A stretch of 64,000 nt of DNA, from NCBI GenBank assembly GCA_942492625.1, contig CALOFM010000006.1, positions 11,181-75,180 on the forward strand, in the 5' to 3' direction. The position numbers and the translations under genes are program-made. This DNA comes from Thiosymbion sp942492625. Its GTDB lineage: Bacteria > Pseudomonadota > Gammaproteobacteria > Chromatiales > Chromatiaceae. The notes under the pieces are model-generated. The model worked only from the letters and a program-made list of their open reading frames with translations, searched no databases and was not told the origin of the DNA. Below are positions 1-9,521 of the stretch, piece after piece (position 1 is the first letter of the stretch; every line of letters starts with the position of its first letter).

Positions 1-178
1 CGGCGAGGTGGTTGGTCTGCGGCTGGGAATCCGACATGTCCGGGTGTCCTGTCTTGGTGTATCGGTGGGAAATGGGTGCACAGGCACTTGGTTTCCATGG
101 AGCACCACGACGGTGAAATGTGCGAAGCTTCCGTGACTACGGCTTATTCACCAGGTTCTGACCAAAGGCATCGCTATA

Positions 179-607
179 ATGATCGGCTGGAAGCGCGCGA
201 TCTTTCCTTCCGAGCCGCGCTATTTGCCCGGCAACCGCTGGCTAAACGTGGTCCTTCGCACCCTGCATTTGGTGGGGATCGCCGGGATTGGGGGCGGCTA
301 TTTTTACGCCAGTCTGAACGATACTTGGCGCGTCTACCAGGACCTGTGCATTATCAGCGGTACACTGCTGGCGCTCTTGTTCATCTACTCCAACGGCATC
401 TGGCTCCTGCAGATGCGCGGGCTGGTGATCCTGTTTAAGGTCGGGCTCTTCTACGCCATTGCCCTGTGGCCCAACCTGGCCATCCCCATCCTGATCCTGA
501 TCCTGGTCCTTTCCGGCTGGATCGCCCACGCCCCTGCCAAGGTTCGCTACTACTCGCCTTTCTACCGGCGCCGCATCGAGAGCCTGCCTTTACAGGGAAG
601 GGATTAG
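179..607 (+). CDS. small four-helix membrane protein, unknown function
   Basis: A 142-residue protein that begins at an ATG. Four hydrophobic stretches are visible at about residues 30-48, 55-75, 78-96 and 100-116, so it is very probably an integral inner-membrane protein. The C-terminus is basic (RYYSPFYRRR) and likely cytoplasmic. I recognise no family motif. The next gene, a Sel1 protein, is on the opposite strand, so the two converge and are not an operon. It reads as a real gene because the hydrophobic pattern is regular and the codon use matches its neighbours; the function is unknown. Confidence 0.7.
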   Translation: MIGWKRAIFPSEPRYLPGNRWLNVVLRTLHLVGIAGIGGGYFYASLNDTWRVYQDLCIISGTLLALLFIYSNGIWLLQMRGLVILFKVGLFYAIALWPNLAIPILILILVLSGWIAHAPAKVRYYSPFYRRRIESLPLQGRD

Positions 608-654
608 ACGGTAACTAGGAGCCTGTCTGACTTACAACTGCTTTACTGCCGGGT

Positions 655-1077
655 TTAGGATCTACGCTCGTCGAACCCGGCCATGCGGTACCACCTGTTG
701 GCCTCATCCAGGTCCTTTTCCACGCCCCGGCCCTCCTCGTACATCATAGCCAGGGTCGTTTGAGAGCCGGCAAGGCCCTGCTCCGCGGCCTTCCTGAACC
801 AACGCACCGCCTGTTCCGGATCCTTGTCGGTGCACTCGCCCTCCATGTACATGAAGCCCAGGCCGTGCTGGGCGACGTCTATGCCCGCCTCGGCGGCAGC
901 CTTCATGTACTCGAACGCCAGCTCGTGATTCTCGTGCATGCCCAGTCCGTTCTGGGCCATGATGGCCATGCGGTACTGGGCCTGTGGGTTACCGCCGTCC
1001 GCCAAGGGGGAGAGCAGTCCGGCGGCGCGGGCGAAGTGTCTGGACTCGAAGGCGGCGATGCCGCTGCCAAGCTCCAT
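655..1077 (-). CDS. Sel1-like repeat protein
   Basis: A 140-residue protein made of about three Sel1-like repeats (TPR-like helical pairs) from about residue 30 to the end. The recurring features are AQYRMAIMAQNGLG, AQHGLGFMYMEG and SQTTLAMMYEEGRGV, each followed by an acidic/Ala stretch and a W-Y/F residue as in AVRWFRKAAEQG. No signal peptide is seen, so it is probably cytoplasmic. Sel1 proteins usually act as scaffolds for protein-protein contacts. No partner is evident here: it converges with the membrane-protein gene and lies downstream of a phosphatase gene on the same strand. The start at 1077 is the first ATG before the repeats, but the family often has a leader, so a start further upstream is possible. 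Confidence 0.8.
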   Translation of the reverse strand: MELGSGIAAFESRHFARAAGLLSPLADGGNPQAQYRMAIMAQNGLGMHENHELAFEYMKAAAEAGIDVAQHGLGFMYMEGECTDKDPEQAVRWFRKAAEQGLAGSQTTLAMMYEEGRGVEKDLDEANRWYRMAGFDERRS

Positions 1078-1183
1078 GTCGAAATTCGGTAAGTTCTTCG
1101 TTCATCTGGGATTGGCTCGTTCTGTCGCATGGAAGCCGAGAGCTAACCCCGGCGCATCGGACTTGAGGGCCGAAGGAGCGAAT

Positions 1184-1990
1184 TCAAGCGCGCGGCAACT
1201 CCAACCAACCGAGCCAGCGTCCGAACAGTACCTGGTTCGCCGCCGCGACGGCCATGCGCGGCTCCAGCGACAGCACTTCGGGTGGCCTCAACCCGCCCGG
1301 TGCGAAGAGGCTGGACACAACGCCCGCTTCAGTAGCGATCAGGCGGCCGGCCGCGTAGTCCCACAGCTTCTGTCCCCCGTGCAGATAAAGCTGAAAGCGC
1401 CCGGCGGCGAGCCAGCACCAGTCCAGCGCGACGGATCCCAAGTTCCGTTGGGAGCGGAACGGGGATTCGCCCCCCATGCGCGGCAAATCCCGCCGGGACA
1501 GACGCTTGAGATCCACCATCGCCAGACAATCTGCAAGCTCTGTGCGTTCAGAGGACAGGCGAAGGGGCTCGCCGTCGAGAAAGGCACCGCCACCGCGCTC
1601 GGCGCAAAAACACTCGCCGTGCACCGGGTCGACGATGCATCCCAGGATCGGCTCGCCGCCCCGCAGCAGGGCGAGAGAGATGCAGAAATAGGGGAAGCCA
1701 TAGGCGAAGTTGCTGGTGCCGTCCAGGGGATCCAGGCACCAGACGCCCGTCTCTGCGTCTCCGAGCAGACGTTGCTGCTCCTGAACGCTCATCTCCTCTC
1801 CCAGGACCGAAAGCTCCGGATAGGCGCGGCGCAGCTCCACGCCGACCAACCGTTGCACCGCAAAGTCCGCCTCCGTGACCAGGCTGCCGTCGGCCTTGGA
1901 GCGGGCGTCGGCGTGTCGGAAACGCGGCATGATCTCCGCCTCGGCCGCGGAGCGAAGCAGGGTGCAGAGTCGGTCCAGCTCAGGAGTCAT
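1184..1990 (-). CDS. inositol-monophosphatase-family phosphatase
   Basis: A 268-residue, Mg2+- and Li+-sensitive-type sugar or nucleotide phosphatase. The metal-binding signatures are in order: VTEADFAV near residues 37-44, a GEE motif near 65, LDPLDGTSNF near 85-94, and WDYAAGRLIATEAG near 209-222. Length and motif spacing are normal. Within the superfamily (inositol monophosphatase SuhB, histidinol-phosphatase HisN, 3'(2'),5'-bisphosphate nucleotidase CysQ) I cannot choose by eye. The lack of his or cys neighbours leaves the substrate open. It is probably cytoplasmic. It is transcribed away from slt, which starts about 190 bases upstream on the other strand. Confidence 0.88.
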   Translation of the reverse strand: MTPELDRLCTLLRSAAEAEIMPRFRHADARSKADGSLVTEADFAVQRLVGVELRRAYPELSVLGEEMSVQEQQRLLGDAETGVWCLDPLDGTSNFAYGFPYFCISLALLRGGEPILGCIVDPVHGECFCAERGGGAFLDGEPLRLSSERTELADCLAMVDLKRLSRRDLPRMGGESPFRSQRNLGSVALDWCWLAAGRFQLYLHGGQKLWDYAAGRLIATEAGVVSSLFAPGGLRPPEVLSLEPRMAVAAANQVLFGRWLGWLELPRA

Positions 1991-2179
1991 AGGTACATCT
2001 CGATGTCGGGAACAGCGACAGCATAATAGCCACTTCCGGACTCCAAATCAGGCCGAAAGAACCTGGAGCCTGTCCGGCTTGCGCATTCGCAGCGAGGGAG
2101 CGCGGGGCCGAGGCTTGTGGCGGTGGGAGTGGACGTCTAACATCAATGTTGTCTCCTCCGATCGCACGAGCCGGCAATC

Positions 2180-4144
2180 GTGAAGCTCCCGACACTTCTC
2201 TTGCTTTTCTTGGTATCCGTCCCATCCGACGGGACTCCGATCGCCTCCGACGACCGCGAAGCCTTCCTGGCCGCGGAGGCGGCCCTCGAACGTGGCGATT
2301 CGGAAGTCTTCGAGGCCTTCGTGGAGGAACTGAAGGACTACCCCCTCTATCCCTACCTTCGCTACCGTCAGCTCTCGCGCCGCCTGGCAAGCGCCGCCCC
2401 GGACGAAATCGCAGACTTCCTGAGCGACTACGCGGACACGCGGCAGGCCGACTTTCTGCGCCGCGCCTGGCTCAAACGGTTGGCTGAACAGGGGCGGTGG
2501 GAGGAGTATGTCCGCTTCTACGTCCCCGGCGACTCGATCGTGCGCCGCTGCCACTACCTGCGTGGACTGATGTTGAGCGGACGCCGGGACGAAGCCCTCG
2601 GCCAAGCGGAATCCCTGTGGCTTCGGGGCGAGTCCTTGCCGAACGCCTGTGACCCCCTGCTGGAGGCATGGAAACAGGCCGGAGGGCTGACCACCGACCT
2701 GGTGTGGCAACGCATCGTCCTGGCCATGGACGCAGGCGAGATCAAGCTTGCGAGCTTCCTGGGCAAGTCCCTCCCCGCGGCTGACCGTGCCTGGCTGGAG
2801 CTTTGGCTCTCCGTTGATCGAAACCCGCGGCTGGTCTTGGAAGAAGGCAGGCTCAAAGGGCCCCATGCCCAGCAGACGCGTATCCTGGCATACGGAATCG
2901 CCCGCATGGCGCGCAAGGCGCCGAGTCAGGCGGCCGATGCCTGGGACAGGATCGCAAGCCAGCACAGTTTTCCGGCAGTGCACGCCCAGCCGGCCAATGC
3001 GGCTGTCGGCTTCGCCCTCGTCGGACAGGGCGAGCGCCGGGGCTTGAGCTACCTCGACCGCATTCCCGCCCGCGAGGATAACTTCGACCTGCAGGAGCGG
3101 CGCTTGCGCACCGCCCTCGAGCTTGGATACTGGGATGGCGTCGCGGACTGGATCCAGGCCATGCCGCGCGGAAAACGCAAGTGTGAGCACTGGCTCTACT
3201 GGCAGGCCCGCGCCGAGGAGGTCCGCGGCGACCATGAGAAGGCGCAGGCCCTGTTCGCCGCCGCGGCCGGCGAGCGCAGCCTGTGGGGGTTCCTGGCGGC
3301 GGAGCGCGCCGGACTCCCTTACAAGCTCGGTGACGAGCGGGCGCCCGCGGACCCGGATTCGCTGGCGCGCATCGAGCAGAGCGCGGCCGCCGCCCGCATC
3401 CGTGAGCTCGAAGCCTTGGACCGCGGGCTCGAGGCGCGCCGGGAGTGGCACCGGTTGACAAGGGACATGGAAAGCGAGGATCTGATAGCCGCGGCTGTGG
3501 TCGCACAAAGACGCGGATGGGCGAACCAGGCCATCTTCACCCTGGCGAAAAGTGGATACTGGAACGACCTCGAGCTGCGCTTTCCCTTGCTGAATAAGGA
3601 CTTGGTCCTGGAGCAGGCCGGCGCCACCGGCCTGGACGAGGCGTGGATCTACGCAATCCTACGCCAGGAGAGCGCCTTCAATCCGCAGGCGCTCTCACAC
3701 GCCGGGGCGAGGGGCTTGATGCAACTCATGCCGGCCACCGCACGCGAGATCGCGCGCTCTGTAGGACTCCCGCGCCCATCGCAAGACGACCTCTACGGTC
3801 CGGATCTGAACATCACCTTGGGCAGCAACTACCTGTTGAAGATGAAGAGGCGTTACGCAGGTAATACCGTGCTGGCCACCGCAGCCTACAACGCGGGCCC
3901 CGGCAATGTGGACCGCTGGTTGCCCGAACAACCGTACAGCGCCGACATCTGGGTCGCAACCATTCCCTTCAACGAGACCCGCGGCTACGTTCGGCGCGTG
4001 CTCGCTTATCGTCTGATCTACGACTATCGGCTCGGCAAACCGATCAAGCCCTTGCATAGCCTGATGTGGCCCGTGCGCAAAAAGCTGCCGTCGGAGAGGG
4101 GCCAGGAAATGGGAGACAGGGGCAAGGCGGAAGTGAGAAGCTGA
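2180..4144 (+). CDS. slt: soluble lytic murein transglycosylase
   Basis: A 654-residue periplasmic lytic transglycosylase of the Slt70 type, which cleaves peptidoglycan to 1,6-anhydromuropeptides. It uses a GTG start followed by a short hydrophobic signal peptide (LPTLLLLFLVSVPS). The middle is a long alpha-helical superhelix (about residues 25-450). The catalytic SLT domain lies at about 475-600, with RQESAFNPQA carrying the presumed acid Glu497, then GLMQLMPATA and AAYNAGPGNVDRW. Length matches E. coli Slt (645). The short C-terminal tail is charged and low in complexity. It stands alone between two genes on the other strand. Confidence 0.95.
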   Translation: MKLPTLLLLFLVSVPSDGTPIASDDREAFLAAEAALERGDSEVFEAFVEELKDYPLYPYLRYRQLSRRLASAAPDEIADFLSDYADTRQADFLRRAWLKRLAEQGRWEEYVRFYVPGDSIVRRCHYLRGLMLSGRRDEALGQAESLWLRGESLPNACDPLLEAWKQAGGLTTDLVWQRIVLAMDAGEIKLASFLGKSLPAADRAWLELWLSVDRNPRLVLEEGRLKGPHAQQTRILAYGIARMARKAPSQAADAWDRIASQHSFPAVHAQPANAAVGFALVGQGERRGLSYLDRIPAREDNFDLQERRLRTALELGYWDGVADWIQAMPRGKRKCEHWLYWQARAEEVRGDHEKAQALFAAAAGERSLWGFLAAERAGLPYKLGDERAPADPDSLARIEQSAAAARIRELEALDRGLEARREWHRLTRDMESEDLIAAAVVAQRRGWANQAIFTLAKSGYWNDLELRFPLLNKDLVLEQAGATGLDEAWIYAILRQESAFNPQALSHAGARGLMQLMPATAREIARSVGLPRPSQDDLYGPDLNITLGSNYLLKMKRRYAGNTVLATAAYNAGPGNVDRWLPEQPYSADIWVATIPFNETRGYVRRVLAYRLIYDYRLGKPIKPLHSLMWPVRKKLPSERGQEMGDRGKAEVRS

Positions 4145-4206
4145 CACCGGGCCCCCCGGAGTGAACCCCTAGGCCCCCGTCCTATTCGCTGTCTCCTTTC
4201 CCACCG

Positions 4207-6633
4207 CTACCCCCGACCGCGCAAGGTCAGGCTCTCGTCCTCTTCTGCCAGCTTGCGCACCCGAGAGCAAAGGACCTCGTCGACGATCAGCTCGAAGAAG
4301 TGCCTGCTCTCAGGATCGACGCCTCCCAATGCCTGACCGTCCCATTCCCGTACCGGCGCATAGCGCAGCACCAGCCAGTTCTCGCGACCTGAAAGGTCGG
4401 AAAACTTGCCGGCAAAGAACAGGCTCTGCACCATTTCGTCTTCCGGCAGGCGGATTTGGTTTAGACGGATCTCCCTCTGCAGCTTGAGGAATGCGGCCTG
4501 TTCGAGCTTCACCCCGTTTACGTTGTATCCGAGAATGGCGTCGCTCGAAATGGAATCGCCCCCGTTTCTCCGGTCTTTTACAACCGATATGCGAAAGGCC
4601 TGGCTCTCGGGCCCGAAGCGCGCCGAACGCAGCGCGGCGGCGCAGGCGGAAAGCCGATCCGCCCGGTTGATCGCCCCTGAGATCATGATCCTGTGCCCCT
4701 CGTCATAGAGGAAATTGGGCTCCTTGGCAGAAAAGCTGATTCCCAAGCCCAACTCGAGCTCCGGCAACCCGTGCTTGCGGTTGATGACATTCTGCAATGC
4801 AACGACCTGCAGAATCTTGCGCGCCACGGCGCAGGCGCGGGCGACCGCCATCCCCACACGCTCCCCTTCGTGCTCGAACAACCCGAGGATAACGGCATCA
4901 CCTTCCACAAACAGCTTCTCGGCACCGAGCTCGGGCAAGAGTCTGTTTACCGGCCCGAAGAAGTTCAGTCCGAAATGGGAGGCGGGATTCAGCCCTTTCG
5001 CACGAAGGCGCTCCGTGATGCGCGTGGAGCCGCGCACATCCGCCTTGATCACCGCATGGGCTTGAATCCGACGTTTGGCCGAACGCTGCTCTTCACCGCA
5101 GGAAAATGCATAAAGGCTGGAATTCGCCCGGGACAGCTTGACATCCCGGGGGTCTTCGAGCAAACGAATCAAGTCCATCGCTTCGTATGTCTTATAGGCC
5201 AATTTGAGGTCCCGCCGTAGCACCAGGAAATCCGTCAAGTAGCGGCGCAGGAACCTGGCCCGCTCTCCTCTCTCGAGACGTTTCACAAGAGTGGCGGCAC
5301 TGTCGAGCACGCGGACGACGGCCGCCGGATCGAGGCCCAACTGCAGAAGCTCCAGACGCTGTGCGACGCGGCGGCGCGGAAGTCGCCCCTCCACGAAATC
5401 CAGAACAAGTGAGAGGGGAACGGGACGTCCAAGCTGTTTCGCCATAGTAGGCAGCCAGTAAAGCAGGACGATCCGCGCCCCCAAGCCGTTCAGCTCCAAA
5501 CAGAGAAACAGCTCGTCGACGATGGCAGTCTGGAAGTCCCGCCAGCCGGCCTGATCCCAGGTCGGGACATACCCTGTCGCCGACTCATTGATGCCGGAGA
5601 AACGGGAATCGCCAAACTCCGATTCGCGCGCCGGTGCGAATCCGGCGTCGCGGGAATCCGCCGTATCGGGAACGGAGGCGAAAAACAGACTCAGGTTTCG
5701 CGGCTCATCCAACCAGGTGCTGCGGCCAGTTTTGTATTCCTCCTCCGGAACGAAGCGGCTGAGCAACATCTCGGTCCCGAGGAATCCCTTCAGCTGTCCC
5801 TGGTCCCGGCGCTCGCGAAACAGATTACCGGCGACAGAGTCCTCTGGAGCGCGGTGCCCCGGCAGACGGGTCCAAGCGGGAAGGTAATGTTGAAAAACCG
5901 TACTTACGCACTGGTTGGTATGGAACATCCAATCAGTGTCGCCACCCTCCGCCAACTTGGCGATTGGGTAATCCGAAGCAAGATCCTTTACCTCACTAAG
6001 ACCCGGAACCTGTAGAACCCTATTGAAAAACGCCCTCCGGGGGAACGGCCAAGCGTCTCCAACAATGGATGCGCGCATATTCTTCAGGTAGTCACCCTCC
6101 AGCCTTTTGACCTGGAGAAACAGGAAGTGCAGTACGCGACGCTTGAGGGCATGCTCGTCCCGGGTCAATGCGAACAACTGCTCGTGCGTCTCAAGATCGC
6201 GCCCGGATGCCCGCGCATCTTCCTGATTTGCCGAACCTTTGAGCTCTTCGGTGAGTTCGCCTTTCTCCTGGGAGACGACCTGGAGCAGGCACTTGAGGAG
6301 TGAAATCTGAAGCAGAGCGAGGCGGTCGACCGAGACGCTCGCCTCAGTTTGCTCCGAAATGGACTCGAACATCTCAACGTAGCTCTCACGGAGAGATTTC
6401 AGGTCTTGGGTGCCGACAGGCTGCGGCGGCGCTTGCCGACGCTGTGTCCGGATGTCCTCCATGATCAACTTGCGCACCGTTTCGCGCAGCCGGTCACGCA
6501 GACGGGGACTCAAACAGACGTCGATGTGCGCATTGTCGATGCCCCTTCCGTAACGCTCCAGAGATATATCCCAGGAAAAAACCTTTGCAAAGGGGGCAAC
6601 AAACTCTGCGAGCGTAGGTCGCCAGTGGGTCAA
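4207..6633 (-). CDS. class III nucleotidyl cyclase-like protein with a long novel N-terminus
   Basis: An 808-residue protein. I place the start at a TTG preceded by GAGGA six bases upstream; no upstream ATG fits better. Residues 1 to about 500 match no family I recognise: charged, mostly helical-looking, with no signal peptide or clear membrane span. From about 525 a class III adenylate/guanylate cyclase-like core appears. IKADVRGSTRITERL carries Asp532 in the first metal position, and LFVEGDAVILGLFEHEGE carries Asp579 in the second, 47 residues apart as in true cyclases. The next part (GLGISFSAKEPNFLYDEG, then ISGAINRADRLSACA) resembles the later strand and helix of the fold. The substrate-specifying residues cannot be assigned by eye, so activity is not certain. 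It is a monocistronic gene in a region of otherwise ordinary genes. Confidence 0.72.
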   Translation of the reverse strand: MTHWRPTLAEFVAPFAKVFSWDISLERYGRGIDNAHIDVCLSPRLRDRLRETVRKLIMEDIRTQRRQAPPQPVGTQDLKSLRESYVEMFESISEQTEASVSVDRLALLQISLLKCLLQVVSQEKGELTEELKGSANQEDARASGRDLETHEQLFALTRDEHALKRRVLHFLFLQVKRLEGDYLKNMRASIVGDAWPFPRRAFFNRVLQVPGLSEVKDLASDYPIAKLAEGGDTDWMFHTNQCVSTVFQHYLPAWTRLPGHRAPEDSVAGNLFRERRDQGQLKGFLGTEMLLSRFVPEEEYKTGRSTWLDEPRNLSLFFASVPDTADSRDAGFAPARESEFGDSRFSGINESATGYVPTWDQAGWRDFQTAIVDELFLCLELNGLGARIVLLYWLPTMAKQLGRPVPLSLVLDFVEGRLPRRRVAQRLELLQLGLDPAAVVRVLDSAATLVKRLERGERARFLRRYLTDFLVLRRDLKLAYKTYEAMDLIRLLEDPRDVKLSRANSSLYAFSCGEEQRSAKRRIQAHAVIKADVRGSTRITERLRAKGLNPASHFGLNFFGPVNRLLPELGAEKLFVEGDAVILGLFEHEGERVGMAVARACAVARKILQVVALQNVINRKHGLPELELGLGISFSAKEPNFLYDEGHRIMISGAINRADRLSACAAALRSARFGPESQAFRISVVKDRRNGGDSISSDAILGYNVNGVKLEQAAFLKLQREIRLNQIRLPEDEMVQSLFFAGKFSDLSGRENWLVLRYAPVREWDGQALGGVDPESRHFFELIVDEVLCSRVRKLAEEDESLTLRGRG

Positions 6634-6918
6634 AGAGCGTCCTCGTCCAAGAAATTCTTACGATAGTCTATCCGAAGGCCGCCAGCCGAGTACCGGGGTT
6701 TTTAAAAACCTCGAAACGGCAGTTGACCGCTTCGTGCCGCGATCGACCGCTCGACCCTCCGCGAAAAAGCGATGCTTTCGAGCATCACCTGCTTGTTGCG
6801 GCCGCTACGCCACCCGGGAGACGTCCATCCGCCGCGTCTAGGTTAAACTAGATGCCCCGGATTTCATGCCGCTGCCCTGTTAATCGGCAACGGAAAAGAG
6901 CTCGCAACCGAAATTCTC

Positions 6919-7590
6919 ATGTGGTTCATGAATTTCGACATCCCCTCTCACAGGGCATTACCACTGCTGCTGCTTCTCGCCTGTGCCGCGCCCGGCGGCA
7001 TCTCTGCAGAGCAGAGCAAGCGAGACCTTATGGCCAATGCCATGGCGAGGATGATGGACGCCATGGGTCTTTTCGATTCCGCGTCCTCGCAACAAGGCGG
7101 CGGAACAGGTCCCGACCCCTTCCCCATGATGGATCCGCTCGGTGCCGCGGGTTGGGGCCCCGGATTCGGCATGCCCCGGGGCAGCCCATTTCAGGACCGG
7201 TCCCGCGCCTTCGCGATGGGAGAGATGATGAAGCAGCTCTCGGGCGCAATGCCTGGACTCAACTCCGCGCCGGGTCCCGGCGGCGGATGGCCGGCGTCAC
7301 GGCTCGAAGGCGTCTGGGAGGGCCGCAACGGCGAGTTGCTGATCGTCCAAGGTGGCCGATTTCGGATCTACTCCCCGGGTATGCAACGGGTGGACGGGTT
7401 GATTCAGATCCGGAGCGATCGTCTCGCCCTCTACAACCCGCAGGATGAGCAGGCGCAGCCCTTCAAGTTCGCTGAATCCCGAGGCCGCTTGATTATGCGA
7501 GGTCTGGACGGGCAGACATACCTCTACCGCCGCCTGCGGTTGGACGGCAGGCAGCCCGGAGGGACATCCAAAGCGCCTTCATTGCGCTGA
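6919..7590 (+). CDS. secreted protein with Met/Gly-rich stretch, unknown
   Basis: A 223-residue protein. A signal peptide is evident at the N-terminus (ALPLLLLLACAAPGGISA, cleavage near residue 30). Residues about 35-115 are rich in Met, Gly and Pro with no clear fold. Residues about 130-215 look like a small beta-rich domain beginning LEGVWEGRNGELLIVQGGRF and ending GQTYLYRRL, reminiscent in pattern of lipocalin-type or stress-lipoprotein domains, though I cannot name a family. The first ATG at 6919 and the next in-frame ATG at 6928 are both possible starts; neither has a strong ribosome site. It is probably periplasmic. Confidence 0.65.
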   Translation: MWFMNFDIPSHRALPLLLLLACAAPGGISAEQSKRDLMANAMARMMDAMGLFDSASSQQGGGTGPDPFPMMDPLGAAGWGPGFGMPRGSPFQDRSRAFAMGEMMKQLSGAMPGLNSAPGPGGGWPASRLEGVWEGRNGELLIVQGGRFRIYSPGMQRVDGLIQIRSDRLALYNPQDEQAQPFKFAESRGRLIMRGLDGQTYLYRRLRLDGRQPGGTSKAPSLR

Positions 7591-7609
7591 CAGGGCGCTG
7601 ACAGAGCGT

Positions 7610-7642
7610 TTGTCTCGACGGTCTCTGCGCCTTGGCGATTCA
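7610..7642. repeat. intergenic GC-rich repeat, copy 1
   Basis: A short intergenic sequence containing TCTGCGCCTTGGCGATTCAA lies between the convergent gene at 6919-7590 and the TSUP gene. A related sequence, read on the other strand, occurs near 57690-57722 (TTGGCGTCCACTGCGCCTT). Repeats of this kind, built on GCGTC/GCGCCTTGGCG, are common between genes in many Proteobacteria. Only two copies are visible here, so the assignment is tentative. Confidence 0.35.
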
Positions 7643-7688
7643 ATTACTATTTCCAGGATCATCAGCGCAACTTTAGGCGGCTCGCGGC

Positions 7689-8483
7689 TCAACCAAGCAG
7701 CAACTTGGTCCCCACGACCAGCACCAGCACGGCGAAAATCCGCTTCAGCACCGATAGAGGAAGGGTGTGGGCGAGGCGCGCCCCCAAAGGCGCCGCCGGG
7801 GCACTCGCAAACAGAATACCCACCACCGCCGGCCAGTAAACGAAACCCGTACTGCCAACAGGTAATCCCTCTCTGCCCCAACCCACCGCAATAAAGCCCA
7901 GGGCGCCGGCCAGCGCGATGGGAGGCCCGCAGGCGCTGGAGGTCGCGACCGCCCGGCGCATGTCCACACCGGCGCGAACCAGAAAGGGCACGGTGAGAGT
8001 CCCGCCGCCGATGCCAAGGAGCGCGGACAGGGAGCCGATACCTGTGCCGATCATCCCGATACCCAAGGAGCCCGGCAACCCGCGGATGTCGCCCTGGTTG
8101 CCGGGCCAAAGCATGCGCACCCCTACATAGAGCTGAAAGCACCCGAAGATGCGCCGCAGCCAGGCCTCGGCGAGCAGCCCGGCGACGGCCGATCCGATCC
8201 AGGCGCCGATGACGATCCAAGGAACCAGAATGCGCACTAGGTCCCAGCGCACTGCGCCCCGGCGATGGTGCGACCAGGCCGATGCGCTCCCGGTCCCGAT
8301 CAAGGTCGCCAGCGATGTCCCCACGGCAAGATGGAAGATCCAATCCGAAACAAAACCCGCCTCCACGAAAACCCAGACCAGCGCCGGCACTACGACGACC
8401 CCGCCACCGACCCCGAGCATCCCGGCTATCAACCCTGCGACGACGCCGGTTCCCAGGTAGGCCGTGAGCTCTACCAGGGTCAT
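7689..8483 (-). CDS. TSUP-family (TauE/SafE) anion exporter
   Basis: A 264-residue integral membrane protein of the sulfite exporter TauE/SafE (TSUP) family. About eight hydrophobic segments are visible. Two family-type glycine-rich motifs occur, GMLGVGGGVVVVPAL near residues 21-35 and ALLGIGGGTLTVPFLV near 145-160, one in each internal repeat. Members export sulfite, sulfoacetate or other organosulfur anions, or act in metal or sulfur metabolism; the substrate here cannot be told. The length is normal. It stands alone: the upstream neighbour is divergent and the downstream neighbour is convergent. Confidence 0.9.
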   Translation of the reverse strand: MTLVELTAYLGTGVVAGLIAGMLGVGGGVVVVPALVWVFVEAGFVSDWIFHLAVGTSLATLIGTGSASAWSHHRRGAVRWDLVRILVPWIVIGAWIGSAVAGLLAEAWLRRIFGCFQLYVGVRMLWPGNQGDIRGLPGSLGIGMIGTGIGSLSALLGIGGGTLTVPFLVRAGVDMRRAVATSSACGPPIALAGALGFIAVGWGREGLPVGSTGFVYWPAVVGILFASAPAAPLGARLAHTLPLSVLKRIFAVLVLVVGTKLLLG

Positions 8484-8621
8484 TGCCGCGGCGCCCTCGA
8501 TGCACCTGCGGCAGATGGGTGAAACCCTCGCGATTGCGCAATAATAAGCGCACGGAGCGTCTCCGCTGATTGAGGCTTTGTCAATTTCTCACTTCCGGTT
8601 TCAAGGCATGGGTCGACTAAC

Positions 8622-9521
8622 ATGATCAATCACCGCGTCTGTATATTGGGCGGGACCGGCTTCGTCGGTCACCATCTCGCCAACCGGCTGGCGGCGTCCG
8701 GTTACAGCAGCCGCATCCCAACCCGACACCCGGATCGGCATCGTGACCTGCAGCTGGTACCTGGCATCGAGGTGCGTCAAACGGGTCTGTTCGAGCCGGG
8801 TGCCTTGGAAACACAGTTGGAAGGCTGCACCGCCGTCGTCAACCTGGTCGGCATCCTCAACGAGTCCGGTGGCCGAACCTTCCAACAAGCCCACGTGGAC
8901 TTGGTGCAGCGCACCAGCGTGGCGGCGCAAACGGTTGGCGTAACCCGTTACCTTCACATGAGCGCATTGCACGCGGACGCAACAAAGGGTGCAAGCCTCT
9001 ACCTGCGCACAAAGGGCGCCGGCGAGGATCTTGCTCACGCGCAGACCGGACTCACCGTTACAAGCTTCCGTCCCTGCGTCATCTTCGGCCCGGGAGACAG
9101 CTTCTTCAACCGCTTTTCCGCCTTGCTCAAGACCGCGCCGGGGCTGTTTCCGCTCGCCTGCGCGCAGACCAGGTTTGCGCCGGTCTTCGTCGGCGACCTT
9201 GTCACCGCGATGATCGGCTCCTTGGCCGATACCGGCTCATCAGGCAAAAGATACGACCTGTGCGGCCCGAGAATCTACAGCCTAAAGGAGCTGGTGGAAT
9301 ACACGGCAGGCCTCATCGGGCGCCAGACCAGGATAATCCCGCTCAACGACTTCAGCTCCCGCCTCCAGGCCCGCATCCTACAGCATGTTCCCGGCAAGCC
9401 CTTCACCATGGACAACTACCTATCCCTGCAAACGGACAGCGTCTGTGCGCACAACGCCCTGATGGAGCTAGGGATCAAACCCAGATCCGTAGAGACGGTG
9501 GCCCCCACCTACGTGCGGTGA
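8622..9521 (+). CDS. NAD(P)-binding atypical SDR, NDUFA9-like
   Basis: A 299-residue atypical short-chain dehydrogenase. The Rossmann motif CILGGTGFVGHHLANRL sits at about residues 6-22, and NLVGILNESGGRTFQQAHVD follows near 80-99. LHMSALHADATKGASLYLRTKGAGE resembles the NDUFA9/complex I accessory subunit group, in which the active-site Tyr-x3-Lys is relaxed. Bacterial members act on NAD(P)H-linked or quinone-related steps, but the exact reaction is unknown. It is probably cytoplasmic and membrane-associated. The neighbouring gene on the other strand encodes a MidA/NDUFAF7-type methyltransferase. Confidence 0.85.
   Translation: MINHRVCILGGTGFVGHHLANRLAASGYSSRIPTRHPDRHRDLQLVPGIEVRQTGLFEPGALETQLEGCTAVVNLVGILNESGGRTFQQAHVDLVQRTSVAAQTVGVTRYLHMSALHADATKGASLYLRTKGAGEDLAHAQTGLTVTSFRPCVIFGPGDSFFNRFSALLKTAPGLFPLACAQTRFAPVFVGDLVTAMIGSLADTGSSGKRYDLCGPRIYSLKELVEYTAGLIGRQTRIIPLNDFSSRLQARILQHVPGKPFTMDNYLSLQTDSVCAHNALMELGIKPRSVETVAPTYVR

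Noticed and set aside
1..178. A gene at the left edge (short frame from 76)
   Set aside because: The frame runs antisense-like into the membrane-protein gene in another frame and shows no motif.
938..2026. A 362-codon forward reading frame opposite the phosphatase gene
   Set aside because: It is the antisense of a clear inositol-monophosphatase-family gene, and its translation is low-complexity with no motif.
2048..3508. A 486-codon reverse frame inside slt
   Set aside because: The opposite strand has all Slt motifs; long antisense frames are expected in GC-rich DNA.
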